Positions 9,420-18,106 of a DNA stretch of 64,000 nt are shown here, in pieces. Source of the stretch: Sphingobium sp. Leaf26 (GTDB taxonomy: Bacteria; Pseudomonadota; Alphaproteobacteria; Sphingomonadales; Sphingomonadaceae); contig NZ_LMKV01000001.1 of assembly GCF_001421665.1 (NCBI RefSeq), forward strand, positions 898,731 to 962,730, read 5' to 3'. The position numbers and the translations under genes were made by a program. Under the pieces are notes generated by a model. It searched no databases and had not been told where the DNA came from. It was given only the letters and a program-made list of their open reading frames with translations. Each line of letters begins with the position of its first letter. Position 1 is the stretch's first letter.

Positions 9420-10660
9420 TGCCCGGCCCCGACATCATCACCATGGGCTGTCGCCTCAACATCGCGGAGAGCGAGGCGATACGCGACATGGCGGCGGGGC
9501 AAGACGACCTGATCGTCGTCAATAGCTGCGCCGTGACCGCCGAAGCGGTGCGCCAGACCCGGCAGGCGATCCGCCGCGCCAAACGCGATCGCCCCGACGC
9601 TCGCATCCTCGTCACCGGCTGCGCCGCCCAGACCGAGCCCCAGACCTTCGCCGCCATGGTCGAAGTCGATGGCGTGATCGGCAACCGGGAGAAGATGGAG
9701 GCGAGCGCCTTCGCCCCCCTGGCGGAGAAGGTCCGCGTCTCCGACATCATGGCCGTGCGCGACACCGCGCCGCACATGGCGTCCGCCTTTGCCGACCATG
9801 CCCGCGCGTTTCTGGAGGTGCAGAATGGCTGCGATCATCGCTGTACCTTCTGCATCATCCCCTATGGCCGGGGGAACAGTCGCTCCGTACCCGCAGGCGC
9901 GGTGGTGGAGAAGGCGCAGCAGTTGGTCGATGCAGGCTATCAGGAAATCGTGCTGACCGGCGTGGACGTCACCAGCTACGGCCCGGACCTGCCCGGCAGC
10001 CCGTCACTCGGCCTTCTGATCGAACGTATCCTCAAGGGGGTGCCGAACCTCCCCCGTTTACGCTTGTCCTCGATCGACAGCGTGGAGATAGACGAGCGAC
10101 TCTTCGACCTCATCGCCCACGAACCGCGCATGATGCCCCATCTGCATTTGTCGTTGCAGGCTGGCGACGACATGATCCTCAAACGCATGAAGCGCCGCCA
10201 CAGCCGCGCCGACGCCGTTGCTGTCGTACAGCGCGTCAAGGCCGCCCGCCCTGGCATCAGCATCGGCGCCGACATCATCGCCGGCTTCCCCACCGAAGAT
10301 GAGGCGATGTTCGAAAACAGCCGGCTGCTGGTGGATGAATGCGACATCGTCCACGGCCATATCTTCCCCTATTCGCACCGCGCCGGCACGCCCGCCGCCC
10401 GCATGCCGCAGGTCGACCGCACGACGATCAAGGCTCGCGCCGCGCGCCTGCGGGACGTCTGCGCCACGCGCCGCGAAGGCTGGCTGCGCAGCCTGATCGG
10501 CACCACCCAATCGGTGCTGGTCGAACGCAGCGGCATCAGCGGCCATGCCGAAAATTTCGCGCCGGTGCGCTTCGCATCGGCGCAAGTCCCCTCCTCCATC
10601 GTCCGTGCCACCATCACGGGCCTTGAGAATGGCTCTCTGATCGCGCAAGAGGCAGCATAA
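9419..10660 (+). CDS. mtaB: tRNA t6A methylthiotransferase (MtaB type)
   Basis: Radical-SAM enzyme that adds a methylthio group to t6A37 of tRNAs. The N-terminal UPF0004 domain has its three [4Fe-4S] cysteines at C11, C37 and C68. The radical-SAM cluster motif is C138, C142, C145 in NGCDHRCTFCIIPYGRG. A short TRAM-like tail closes the 413-residue protein. Length and the TFCIIPYGRG signature fit MtaB better than MiaB (which is longer), but the MiaB/MtaB split cannot be proved by eye. It is coupled at both ends to dapF and ftsY by one-base overlaps. Confidence 0.9.
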   Translation: MPGPDIITMGCRLNIAESEAIRDMAAGQDDLIVVNSCAVTAEAVRQTRQAIRRAKRDRPDARILVTGCAAQTEPQTFAAMVEVDGVIGNREKMEASAFAPLAEKVRVSDIMAVRDTAPHMASAFADHARAFLEVQNGCDHRCTFCIIPYGRGNSRSVPAGAVVEKAQQLVDAGYQEIVLTGVDVTSYGPDLPGSPSLGLLIERILKGVPNLPRLRLSSIDSVEIDERLFDLIAHEPRMMPHLHLSLQAGDDMILKRMKRRHSRADAVAVVQRVKAARPGISIGADIIAGFPTEDEAMFENSRLLVDECDIVHGHIFPYSHRAGTPAARMPQVDRTTIKARAARLRDVCATRREGWLRSLIGTTQSVLVERSGISGHAENFAPVRFASAQVPSSIVRATITGLENGSLIAQEAA

Positions 10661-11598
10661 TGACTGATACCGGCACCAGCTGGCGCGACCGTCTCTTCGG
10701 CGGACTGAAGCGCACGTCCGACAGGCTCGGCGACAATCTCACCGGCCTTTTCTCCAAGGCCGCCCTCGACGCGCAGACCCTTGATGAGATCGAGGAAGCG
10801 CTGATCATGTCCGACCTTGGCCCCGCCATGGCCGCGCGCGTGCGCGAACGGCTGGCCGAAGGACGCTATAGCAAGGAACTGACCGAGGAATATCTGCGGG
10901 AAATCATCGCTGAGGAAATCGAGAAGACCCTTGCTCCAGTCGCCCGCCCGCTGGAGATCGAAGCCTTCCCGCGCCCGCAGGTCATATTGGTGATCGGCGT
11001 CAACGGCTCGGGCAAGACCACCACCATCGCCAAGCTAGCCAATAATTTCCTGGAGCAGGATTATGGCGTGATGCTGGCGGCAGGCGACACGTTCCGCGCG
11101 GCCGCCATCGGCCAGCTCAAGGTCTGGGCCGAGCGGCTGGGCATCCCCATCGTCGCGGGCAAAGAAGGCGGCGACGCAGCCGGAATCGTGTTCGACGCGG
11201 TCAAACAGGCGACCGAAACCGGTATCGACGTGCTGATCGTCGACACTGCCGGGCGGCTCCACAATAAGACCGAACTGATGGACGAACTGGCCAAGGTGCG
11301 TCGGGTACTGGGCCGATTGAACCCGGCCGCCCCGCACGACGTTGTGCTGGTTCTGGATGCCACCACGGGACAGAATGCGTTGAACCAGATCGAAGTCTTC
11401 AAGGAAACCGCGCAGGTGACGGGGCTGGTCATGACCAAGCTCGATGGCACCGCGCGCGGCGGCGTGCTGGTCGCGGCGGCGGAGAAGTTCCGCCTACCCA
11501 TTCATGCCATTGGCGTAGGTGAAAAGATCGAGGATCTGCGCCCGTTCGATCCGGGTGACATGGCCCGCGCGATTGCAGGGACGGCCTATGCCCGCTGA
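10660..11598 (+). CDS. ftsY: Signal recognition particle receptor FtsY
   Basis: SRP receptor GTPase that docks ribosome-nascent chains at the Sec translocon. The helical N domain occupies about residues 1-100. The G domain shows GVNGSGKTTTIAKLA (G1), DTAGRLHNK (G3) and TKLDGTARGG (G4 region), ending with the GEKIEDLRPFD closing motif. At 312 residues it has the short alphaproteobacterial form lacking the long acidic A domain of E. coli FtsY. Its ATG overlaps the mtaB stop (TAATG), and its 3' end overlaps yciB by 11 bases. Confidence 0.97.
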   Translation: MTDTGTSWRDRLFGGLKRTSDRLGDNLTGLFSKAALDAQTLDEIEEALIMSDLGPAMAARVRERLAEGRYSKELTEEYLREIIAEEIEKTLAPVARPLEIEAFPRPQVILVIGVNGSGKTTTIAKLANNFLEQDYGVMLAAGDTFRAAAIGQLKVWAERLGIPIVAGKEGGDAAGIVFDAVKQATETGIDVLIVDTAGRLHNKTELMDELAKVRRVLGRLNPAAPHDVVLVLDATTGQNALNQIEVFKETAQVTGLVMTKLDGTARGGVLVAAAEKFRLPIHAIGVGEKIEDLRPFDPGDMARAIAGTAYAR

Positions 11599-12250
11599 CA
11601 GCAAATCCGCCGCCAAGCCAGCGCATAACGGCACACTTTCGCTCGCACTCGACTTCGGGCCGCTGCTGGTCTTCTTCCTGACCTACAAGGGTGCGGGCTG
11701 GATATGGGGCGCCGGCAATCCGATCACCGCCATGACGTTCGGCACCGCCGCCTTCATGATATCGATCGTGATCGCAGTCATCATATCGAAGGTGAAACTA
11801 GGCCGCGTGTCGCCCATGCTCTGGCTGTCGGCGCTGCTGATCCTCTTCTTCGGCGGCCTCACCATCTATTTCCATGATCAAAGCTTCATCCAGATCAAGC
11901 CGACGATCATCTACACTTTCTTCGCCTTCATGCTGTTCGCCGGCCTGCTGCGCGGCCAGCCCTTGCTCAAATATCTGCTTCAGGCCGCCTATGACGGGCT
12001 GACGCATGAAGGCTGGCTGAAATTGTCGCGCAACTGGGCACTGTTTTTCGTCGCCATGGCCATCGCGAACGAGGTGATGCGCCGGTCCATGACGTTCGAC
12101 ACCTGGCTGGCGGTCAAGGTTTGGGGCGTGACCATCGTGTCGGTCGTCTTTGCGGCTTCGAACATCCCGATGCTGATGCGGCACGGCCTGACGCTGGGCG
12201 ATAGTCTGGACAGCGACGAGGTGGGCGAAACCACGCCACCGCAGGGCTAA
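11588..12250 (+). CDS. yciB: Inner-membrane septation protein A (YciB/IspZ)
   Basis: 220-residue membrane protein with about five to six hydrophobic segments and the family N-terminal pattern LALDFGPLLVFFLTYK. The segment TFYW-like FDTWLAVKVWG near the C-terminus is also typical. Members are linked to septum formation and envelope integrity. The homology begins at ATG 11588, inside the end of ftsY, so translation is coupled. The last gene of the dapF operon. Confidence 0.92.
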   Translation: MPADSKSAAKPAHNGTLSLALDFGPLLVFFLTYKGAGWIWGAGNPITAMTFGTAAFMISIVIAVIISKVKLGRVSPMLWLSALLILFFGGLTIYFHDQSFIQIKPTIIYTFFAFMLFAGLLRGQPLLKYLLQAAYDGLTHEGWLKLSRNWALFFVAMAIANEVMRRSMTFDTWLAVKVWGVTIVSVVFAASNIPMLMRHGLTLGDSLDSDEVGETTPPQG

Positions 12251-12445
12251 GCCGAAACGTCAAACCCTACAGTTGGCGTCCGGTTTCTGCAATCGTTTCG
12301 CAATAGGCACATATTGGTTTTCTTGGGCGTTGGGTGCGCATATGGGAAGCGACGGAGGCGTCTACGCCCCGCATGGACCATATGATCAACCGGCTGCGCC
12401 CCCGTCATGCGCGGCCGCCCCATAACGAAACCGAGGAGTTCCGCC

Positions 12446-13060
12446 ATGGCCTTTGTTCTGCCCGATCTTCCCTACGCCAAGGACGCCTTCGGCGACATCC
12501 TGTCGGTCGAAACCTTCGACTTCCACCATGGCAAGCATCACAATGCCTATGTCGTGAAGGCCAATGAACTGGTCTCCGCCGATGCTTCGCTTCAGGGCAA
12601 GTCGCTCATCGAACTGATCAAGACCGCCAAGGGCGGTCTATTCAACCAGGTCGGCCAAATCTGGAACCACACCTTCTACTGGAACTCGCTGTCGCCGGTG
12701 AAGACCGCGCCGACCGGCGAACTGCTCGCCAAGATCGAGGAAGCCTTCGGTTCGGTCGATGCGCTGATCGAAAAGCTGAAGGCGGAGGCCGTCGGCCATT
12801 TCGCCAGCGGCTGGGCTGCGCTGATCCTGAAGGATGGCAAGCTGGAAGTGACCAGCTATCATGACGCCGACACCCCCGTCGCGCATGAAGGCCATGCGCC
12901 GCTGCTCATCCTCGATGTGTGGGAACATGCCTATTATATCGACTATCGCAACCTGCGCCCGGCCTATGCCGAAAAGCTGCTGAAGGAAGCGATCAACTGG
13001 GACTTCGCGGCCCAGAATCTGGACGGTGAAGGCGCCAGCCGCGCCGACCAGCCGGCCTGA
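12446..13060 (+). CDS. sodB: Superoxide dismutase (Fe type)
   Basis: Dismutates superoxide in the cytosol. Of 204 residues, normal for SodB. By alignment with E. coli SodB the metal ligands are H27 (DFHHGKHH), H75 (QIWNHTFYW), D157 and H161 (LDVWEHAYY). The sequence GLFNQVGQIWNH favours iron over manganese, though the cambialistic possibility remains. The start is set by GAGGAG about eight bases before ATG 12446. A strong intrinsic terminator follows directly, so it is probably a single-gene unit with its promoter in the 195-base gap after yciB. Confidence 0.96.
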   Translation: MAFVLPDLPYAKDAFGDILSVETFDFHHGKHHNAYVVKANELVSADASLQGKSLIELIKTAKGGLFNQVGQIWNHTFYWNSLSPVKTAPTGELLAKIEEAFGSVDALIEKLKAEAVGHFASGWAALILKDGKLEVTSYHDADTPVAHEGHAPLLILDVWEHAYYIDYRNLRPAYAEKLLKEAINWDFAAQNLDGEGASRADQPA

Positions 13061-13070
13061 CAAGCCTGAT

Positions 13071-13116
13071 AAAAAGGGGGCTGGCTGCATTCGTTGCAGC
13101 CAGCCCCCTTTTTTGT
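13071..13116. terminator. Bidirectional intrinsic terminator
   Basis: A run of A, a 14-base GC-rich stem with a short TTCG-containing loop, then a run of T. The arms (about 13076-13089 and 13094-13109) are perfectly complementary, and the flanking A- and T-tracts make it work on both strands. It ends sodB from the left and the chemoreceptor gene from the right. Confidence 0.95.
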
Positions 13117-13142
13117 ACCCGTCGTCGGGCGAACAATCGCCG

Positions 13143-14675
13143 TCAGGCCGCTTCGAGTTGCGTGACGAACTGGTCCGCCGCCCGCTGCAATATCTGCGCT
13201 GTCTGCGACAGGCTGGACGCCGCACTCGACACCCGGCCGGACAGGCTTTCCGTGTCGCGCGCCACATCCGCCACATCGCCCATCTGGCGTGTCATGCTGG
13301 CGGCGTCCTGCGCGGTGTCCCGCGCCGATTCTCCGATAGCACTGGTCGCATCCCGCTGATCGGCGACCGCCCGCTGGATTTCATGGGCCGCGCCCGCCAG
13401 TTGCTCCACGACGCCTGCCACTTCGGACAGCGCCTCACGCGCGACCCCGGCACCTTCGCGCGCCGACCAGGCAAGGGCGTGGATTTCGCCAGTCGCATTG
13501 GCGGTCTGGCCGGCCAGTTGCTTCACCTCACCCGCCACGACTGCAAAGCCCCGGCCGACATCCCCGGCTCGCGCCGCCTCGATCGTGGCGTTGAGCGCCA
13601 GCAGGTTGGTACGCGCGGCAATCTCGGTGATCGACTCCGCGAAACTGGTGATGGAGGTGGTACGCCCCTCCAGTTCATGCACGGCCTCATGGCCCGTGGT
13701 CGACACCCGCTGCGCCTCGCCACCCAGCACGGCCTGCTGGTGCGACGCCGAAGCGATCGCCGCGATCGATTCCGACAATTGTTCGATCCGCCGCGCCAGC
13801 ATCGTGGCGTTGGCGGACGATTGTTCGGCGATTGCCACCGTCTCCTCCGTACCCGCGCTGGCGCGCTGGGCGAGTTGATTGAGTTGCCGCGCGGAATCGT
13901 CCAGTTCTTGCGCCGCTGCGCCCACCGATCCGACGATCTCCGATACCGACTGCCGAAAATCCTGCACCAGTGCCAAAGTCGCCGAGCGTCGGTCCTCAGC
14001 CATGCGGGCTTTTTCCGCTTCCTGCTGGGTGCGCAACTGCGCAGCGCGCGCGTCCATATTCCGGCTGGCGGCCATCGCCGCTTCGGCAGCATCGCGCCCC
14101 TCTTCCGCCTCCTTCGCCAGCGCGCCCGCTTGCAGCACATGGCCATCGAGCGCCAGCAGCATCGTCCGTAACCGAAGCGTCAGATAGCAAAGCACCGCTG
14201 CCTGCAACACAACGGCGACGGCATGAATCGCCACCCGGCCGACACCGGCCTGATCGGGAAAGACCCAAGCGGGCAGCATGAAATTGAGGATCAGATGATG
14301 CACGGCCGTCAATGTCGCAGCCAGAATGATCGGCCGCCAGTCATAGAGCAGCGTCAGGCCGGCCAGCGCTACGAAAAAGAACATATGGCCATCCATCTGC
14401 CAGCCGTGGCCGGACAAAAGATAGAGGCCAATCGCTGGCTGGACCGTCGCCAGCGTTCCTACAGCCAGCCGCGTCTCCAGATCTTCGCGCTGGCGCATCA
14501 CCTGAATGGTGGGTAGCACATTGACGAGCGCGGACAGGAACAAAGCCCGGCCGCCATGCTGCACGCCCAGAAACAGGCCACCCAGCCCGATCGCAACCGT
14601 CCACCACCAGTTGGCGAACAACAATATGCGCAGGCCCTGCAACCGCAGCCGATCCAGACTGGTCATGGCGCTCAT
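13143..14675 (-). CDS. Methyl-accepting chemotaxis protein, membrane sensor type
   Basis: A 510-residue chemoreceptor. The first 180 residues hold five to six membrane helices with almost no periplasmic domain, so the signal is probably sensed in or near the membrane rather than by a periplasmic ligand pocket. A linker leads to the cytoplasmic signalling helix pair, whose hairpin tip [19 protein letters not shown] and the following [15 protein letters not shown] are canonical for CheA/CheW contact. ATG 14675 is preceded by GGGGAG and overlaps the stop of the upstream small gene (TGATG); a TTG at 14693 also fits the frame. No C-terminal CheR-docking pentapeptide is visible. Confidence 0.93.
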   Translation of the reverse strand: MSAMTSLDRLRLQGLRILLFANWWWTVAIGLGGLFLGVQHGGRALFLSALVNVLPTIQVMRQREDLETRLAVGTLATVQPAIGLYLLSGHGWQMDGHMFFFVALAGLTLLYDWRPIILAATLTAVHHLILNFMLPAWVFPDQAGVGRVAIHAVAVVLQAAVLCYLTLRLRTMLLALDGHVLQAGALAKEAEEGRDAAEAAMAASRNMDARAAQLRTQQEAEKARMAEDRRSATLALVQDFRQSVSEIVGSVGAAAQELDDSARQLNQLAQRASAGTEETVAIAEQSSANATMLARRIEQLSESIAAIASASHQQAVLGGEAQRVSTTGHEAVHELEGRTTSITSFAESITEIAARTNLLALNATIEAARAGDVGRGFAVVAGEVKQLAGQTANATGEIHALAWSAREGAGVAREALSEVAGVVEQLAGAAHEIQRAVADQRDATSAIGESARDTAQDAASMTRQMGDVADVARDTESLSGRVSSAASSLSQTAQILQRAADQFVTQLEAA

Positions 14676-14986
14676 CAGGCAGGCTCCCCGCAACCACCTA
14701 TCTGCGCCGACAAGGCGATCACGCCCCGTCGCAGCAGTGCGGGCGCCAATGCATCCCGTTCACCTTCAACCAGCAGCGAGCCGGGCCATGGCCCTTTGGC
14801 GACCAGTCGCGCCCCGGTCGCCACAGCGACGGGTGCGACAGCGGCTTTCGCTTCCTCGGTCAGGGGCAGTAGCAGCATCCGTCCACTGGCAGGGGGAACG
14901 GCATAGAGGCCGAGCAAACCGAAAATGGCGAGAGTGCATTGCGCGGCCAGAGGCAGGCCGCATCGAAAGGACGCGAGGAAAGGCAT
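14675..14986 (-). CDS. Small hypothetical protein upstream of chemoreceptor
   Basis: 103 residues with a hydrophobic N-terminal segment ([22 protein letters not shown]) that could be a signal anchor, followed by an Ala/Leu/Val-rich region. No family recognised. Its stop overlaps the chemoreceptor start by one base, so the two are likely translated together, suggesting an accessory role in that sensor. The tail GCGEPA holds a cysteine next to the stop. The start lacks a strong ribosome site. Confidence 0.6.
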   Translation of the reverse strand: MPFLASFRCGLPLAAQCTLAIFGLLGLYAVPPASGRMLLLPLTEEAKAAVAPVAVATGARLVAKGPWPGSLLVEGERDALAPALLRRGVIALSAQIGGCGEPA

Positions 14987-15020
14987 TGCGTCCGATTAGG
15001 CGGGATTGGTAAGAATAATA

Positions 15021-15359
15021 TTAAGGATGAGATTCAACGTTCAGGCCCAGCGCCTCGGTCAGTTCGTCCAGATCGGTTCCCGGCCGGATCAGCAGCCAGT
15101 CGCGGCTGGCCGCGCCATCGACCACCGTGACAGCGCCCTTGGGGCAAACGCCCAGGCAATTGACTTCCAGTATCCCCGCCGCCGCCTTGCGTCCTTTTTT
15201 CAACGACAGATGCTTGCGCATCGCCTTTGCCAGCCGCTCGCCTCCGCCCGGCCCGAAGCCGCCATCCAGCTTCTTGGAACATTTGCGGCAGATCAACACC
15301 ACATTGGACCAGTTGGAGCGCACCTGATCCTTCAATCCACCGCTCCCCTTGGCTTCCAT
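15021..15359 (-). CDS. Thioredoxin-like [2Fe-2S] ferredoxin domain protein
   Basis: A 112-residue small protein of the thioredoxin-like ferredoxin fold. The candidate cluster cysteines are the CRKC pair near residue 24-27 and two further cysteines in VNCLGVCPKGAV near residue 68-72; this 2+2 spacing fits the (2Fe-2S) ferredoxin family found in complex I subunit NuoE relatives. Electron partner unknown. Its start lies 28 bases inside the end of the J-domain gene, so the two are co-transcribed. Confidence 0.82.
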   Translation of the reverse strand: MEAKGSGGLKDQVRSNWSNVVLICRKCSKKLDGGFGPGGGERLAKAMRKHLSLKKGRKAAAGILEVNCLGVCPKGAVTVVDGAASRDWLLIRPGTDLDELTEALGLNVESHP

Positions 15360-15880
15360 GTCCGTCGCTCCTCAGCCGCGCGCAACACCTCATAGGCCGC
15401 CTGGATCGCCTGGAAACGCACCGCGGCATCGCTGTCGCCGGGCTTCACGTCGGGATGATATTCCTTGGCCAGCCGCCGCCAACTCTTCTTCACCGCGTCG
15501 AACCCGGCGTCATCCTCCAGTTCCAACGCCTTGAGCGCATGCAGTTCGTCACGCGACCGGCTGCCGTCGCCCGGCCCGCCCCAGCCATGATAGGCGCTGG
15601 ACTGATAACCGCCAGCATCGCGCCGCTCGGCCTTTTCCCGCGACGCGCGTTCTTCGTCGTCCAGCCCCTGAAAATAATCCCAGTTGCGGTTATATTCGCC
15701 CGCATGTTCGGGGCAGAAATACCAGCGCTCCGGGCTGTTGGGAGATTTGGGCGCGGGGCAGTCGCCCGGCTGGTCGCAACCATAACGGTCGCACATACGC
15801 ACGCGCTGCGCCTCACGCGCCGCCCCATAGGCACGCCAGCGGGGAAAGCCCCAGTCATTGGATCGGCTGTTTCTTGCCAT
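15332..15880 (-). CDS. J-domain (DnaJ-like) co-chaperone
   Basis: 182 residues with the J domain at the C-terminus, roughly residues 118-172, containing the essential HPD in RLAKEYHPDVKPGD. The N-terminal part carries four cysteines (RMCDRYGCDQPGDC then FCPEHAG) that look like a small metal-binding knuckle. This C-terminal J-domain layout is a known alphaproteobacterial family and probably stimulates an Hsp70 for a specialised client. It is the first gene of a two-gene unit with the ferredoxin-like protein. Confidence 0.88.
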   Translation of the reverse strand: MARNSRSNDWGFPRWRAYGAAREAQRVRMCDRYGCDQPGDCPAPKSPNSPERWYFCPEHAGEYNRNWDYFQGLDDEERASREKAERRDAGGYQSSAYHGWGGPGDGSRSRDELHALKALELEDDAGFDAVKKSWRRLAKEYHPDVKPGDSDAAVRFQAIQAAYEVLRAAEERRTWKPRGAVD

Positions 15881-15921
15881 TGTCCCGAATTAGGGAAGGT
15901 GTGGCCGGAAAGCCAGCCCAG

Positions 15922-15942
15922 CCGCCGATTTTTGCGGCGGGA
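15922..15942 (-). terminator. Possible hairpin terminator of rnpB
   Basis: Just past the 3' end of the RNase P RNA a GC stem of seven bases encloses an A-rich loop. No T-run follows, so it may mark termination or the processed end only weakly. Confidence 0.35.
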
Positions 15943-15944
15943 AA

Positions 15945-16359
15945 TGCCAGAGGGCCTGTAAGCCGGGTTCTGTCCACTCCTTTCGGAGATAGGCGACCAT
16001 TCCTCTAGGGAACGGATTGCTCCGTTCCTCAAGCAACCAACCCGGACGATCTCGGTCGAAACAGACCTAGCGAGTTGCCCATTTCTGGACAAAACGCGCG
16101 CCGCCCCTATTCGGTCTTGCTCCCGGTGGGGTTTACCGTGCCGCCTTGCGTTGCCGCAGACGCGGTGCGCTCTTACCGCACCCTTTCAATTTCACCCGAC
16201 CGAAGTCTTAGGGCCGAAGCCTTGGGCGACCTGCTTTCTGTTGCACTGTCCCTTGGATCACTCCAGCCGGTCGTTAACCGGCACCGTCATTTCGTGGAGC
16301 CCGGACTTTCCTCGCCGTGGAAGTTACCCGCCACGCCGCAGCCGCCCGGCCCTCTGGCA
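15945..16359 (-). ncRNA. rnpB: RNase P RNA, bacterial class A
   Basis: Catalytic RNA that trims tRNA 5' ends. About 415 nucleotides on the minus strand. The conserved 5' core GAGGAAAGTCCGGGCTCC is at about 16305-16322 and the matching 3' core GACAGAACCCGGCTTACAG at about 15956-15974. The 12-base P1 helix pairs 16348-16359 with 15945-15956 perfectly, which fixes both ends to within a few bases. The P4 pairing and the GGTAAACCCCACC element are also visible. This explains an otherwise gene-free stretch. Confidence 0.96.
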
Positions 16360-16399
16360 GGACGGCCCTTAGACCGATTTTTCGGCCTCGTCATCCCGC

Positions 16400-17098
16400 T
16401 TATTCATCCCCACGGGGTTTGGGCAAAAGCAGGGCCAGCAGGATGGCGCGACATTCGCCGCAGATCACCCCGTCGATCAGTTCCGGCCGAAAACGGCGCT
16501 GGAAAGCGACCACCGCCGCCTTGGGATCGGCAATGTCATAGCCGAAACGTTCGAGTGCCAGCATGAAACCGCTGTCGGTCCATTGCGGGTCCATCAGATT
16601 CCTGGTCGGGCGGGGCAGCGCCAGCCTCAGGCGCGCCAGTTGCCCCCAGGGGAAGAGTTCGCCCGGATCCTGCTTGCGGGCCGGCGCGATATCGCTGTGC
16701 CCGACGATATTGCCGCGCGTGATCTTGTGTCGCTGGACGATGGCATGCACCAGCGGGATCAGCGACCCCATCTGGGTTTCCGGAAAGGGGCGATAACCCC
16801 ATTCATGGCCGGGATTGACGATCTCTATGCCGATGCTGGCGGAGTTGACGTCGTCCACGCCGCGCCAATGCGATCGGCCTGCATGCCAGGCGCGCTTGGC
16901 TTCATCGACCATGCGAATGACCTGACCATCTTCGGTCACGACATAGTGCGCCGACACTTTCGATTCCGGATTGGCGAGCCAGTTGATGGCGCTCGCCGCA
17001 TCGGGCATGCCGGTATAATGTAGTACCAGCATCGTGACAGGCAGGCTGCGGTCGTCGAAATTGGGCGACGGCGTGTCGATCATCGGCATGTCGGTCAT
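16400..17098 (-). CDS. N-acetylmuramoyl-L-alanine amidase (Amidase_2)
   Basis: Cleaves the bond between N-acetylmuramic acid and L-alanine, an AmiD/AmpD-like cell-wall recycling or remodelling activity. 232 residues. The zinc-site histidine is in VLHYTG; the second ligand region is IVGHSDIAPARKQDPG, with the conserved Lys and Asp. A C-terminal segment of about 70 residues resembles a peptidoglycan-binding domain, as in AmiD. No signal peptide or lipobox is seen at ATG 17098, although the frame is open to 17197. The ribosome site is weak, so the true start is uncertain. Confidence 0.88.
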   Translation of the reverse strand: MTDMPMIDTPSPNFDDRSLPVTMLVLHYTGMPDAASAINWLANPESKVSAHYVVTEDGQVIRMVDEAKRAWHAGRSHWRGVDDVNSASIGIEIVNPGHEWGYRPFPETQMGSLIPLVHAIVQRHKITRGNIVGHSDIAPARKQDPGELFPWGQLARLRLALPRPTRNLMDPQWTDSGFMLALERFGYDIADPKAAVVAFQRRFRPELIDGVICGECRAILLALLLPKPRGDE

Positions 17099-17227
17099 CG
17101 AAAAAGGCCAGTCACTTGCAGCGGCTCGATCATCGCACCCTTCCGGTCCGCCCCTGTGGCGACCTGCCCATGACAATGGCCGAGACGGGCGCAGCAATCA
17201 AGCAGGGTTAATGCGGATGAAGGTGCC

Positions 17228-18106
17228 TCAACCGGCGCGCCGCACTGATCCACCAGCGCAATGGGCCATCAACGCCTTTGACGCATAGCCACCGCGAAAA
17301 TCGGGATGGGGCAGAAAATCGTCCCCCTGGCCGATCACCGTCTCGCCCGCCCCAAGGAGCAGGACCGATCCGGCATGACTGTGCCGGCCGAGCAGGCGCA
17401 ATACGGCCCCGCGCCGCTCAGGCGTGAAGTAGAGCAGCACGTTGCGGCACAGCAGCAGGTCATATTCGCCGGACGGCGCACGCGGATCGAACAGATTGTC
17501 GCGCCGGAAGTCGATCATCCGGCGCAGTTCGGGATTGGCCCGCCAATCCTCGCCATGCGGTTCAAACCATTTGATGAGGTCGCCGACCGCCAGACCGCGC
17601 TGAACATCCATCTGTGAAAAGATGCCCGAACGCGCCTGTTCGATCGCCGCCGTTGAAATATCGGTCGCCAATATCTCGATTCGCCATCCCTGCCAGCGCT
17701 CGGCATCGTTGCGCAGCCGGATGGCCAGCGAATAGGCCTCCTGCCCGGTCGAGCAGCCGGCACTCCAGATACGCAACGTCCGGTCCTGCCGTTCTTCCCG
17801 TATGCGCGGCAGGATCTGGCGATGGATCATGTCGAAAATCTGGAGATCGCGGAAGAAGCTGCTCTCATTGTTGAGCAATGCGTTGACCACATCCTCGTCC
17901 AGCCGGGGATCGCGCTTGCGCAACAATGTCGCAGCCAGATCGTCGATCGTCTGGAACCCGTGTGCGCGCAAGACCGGGCGCAACGCGGTTTCCATCCGCC
18001 ACGCACGCCCTTCCGACAACACCTGGCCGGTGCGCGCTTCCAGCAATCCGGACAGGATACGGGCGGCTCCCTGAAAAGCGGCAGCACCTTCGGGTGGAAG
18101 CGGCAT
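17228..18106 (-). CDS. cheR: Chemotaxis protein methyltransferase CheR
   Basis: Methylates glutamates on chemoreceptors using S-adenosylmethionine. 292 residues with the N-terminal all-alpha domain and the SAM-binding motif IWSAGCSTGQEAYSLA. The catalytic-domain markers NNESSFFRD and CRNVLLYFTPE are present. Its ATG overlaps the stop of cheB (TGATG), so it is the coupled last gene of the cheA-W-Y-B-R operon. Confidence 0.95.
   Translation of the reverse strand: MPLPPEGAAAFQGAARILSGLLEARTGQVLSEGRAWRMETALRPVLRAHGFQTIDDLAATLLRKRDPRLDEDVVNALLNNESSFFRDLQIFDMIHRQILPRIREERQDRTLRIWSAGCSTGQEAYSLAIRLRNDAERWQGWRIEILATDISTAAIEQARSGIFSQMDVQRGLAVGDLIKWFEPHGEDWRANPELRRMIDFRRDNLFDPRAPSGEYDLLLCRNVLLYFTPERRGAVLRLLGRHSHAGSVLLLGAGETVIGQGDDFLPHPDFRGGYASKALMAHCAGGSVRRAG

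Noticed and set aside
16075..16566. Short plus-strand frames over 16075-16566
   Set aside because: They cover the RNase P RNA and the amidase antisense; the RNA explains the conservation-like patterns.
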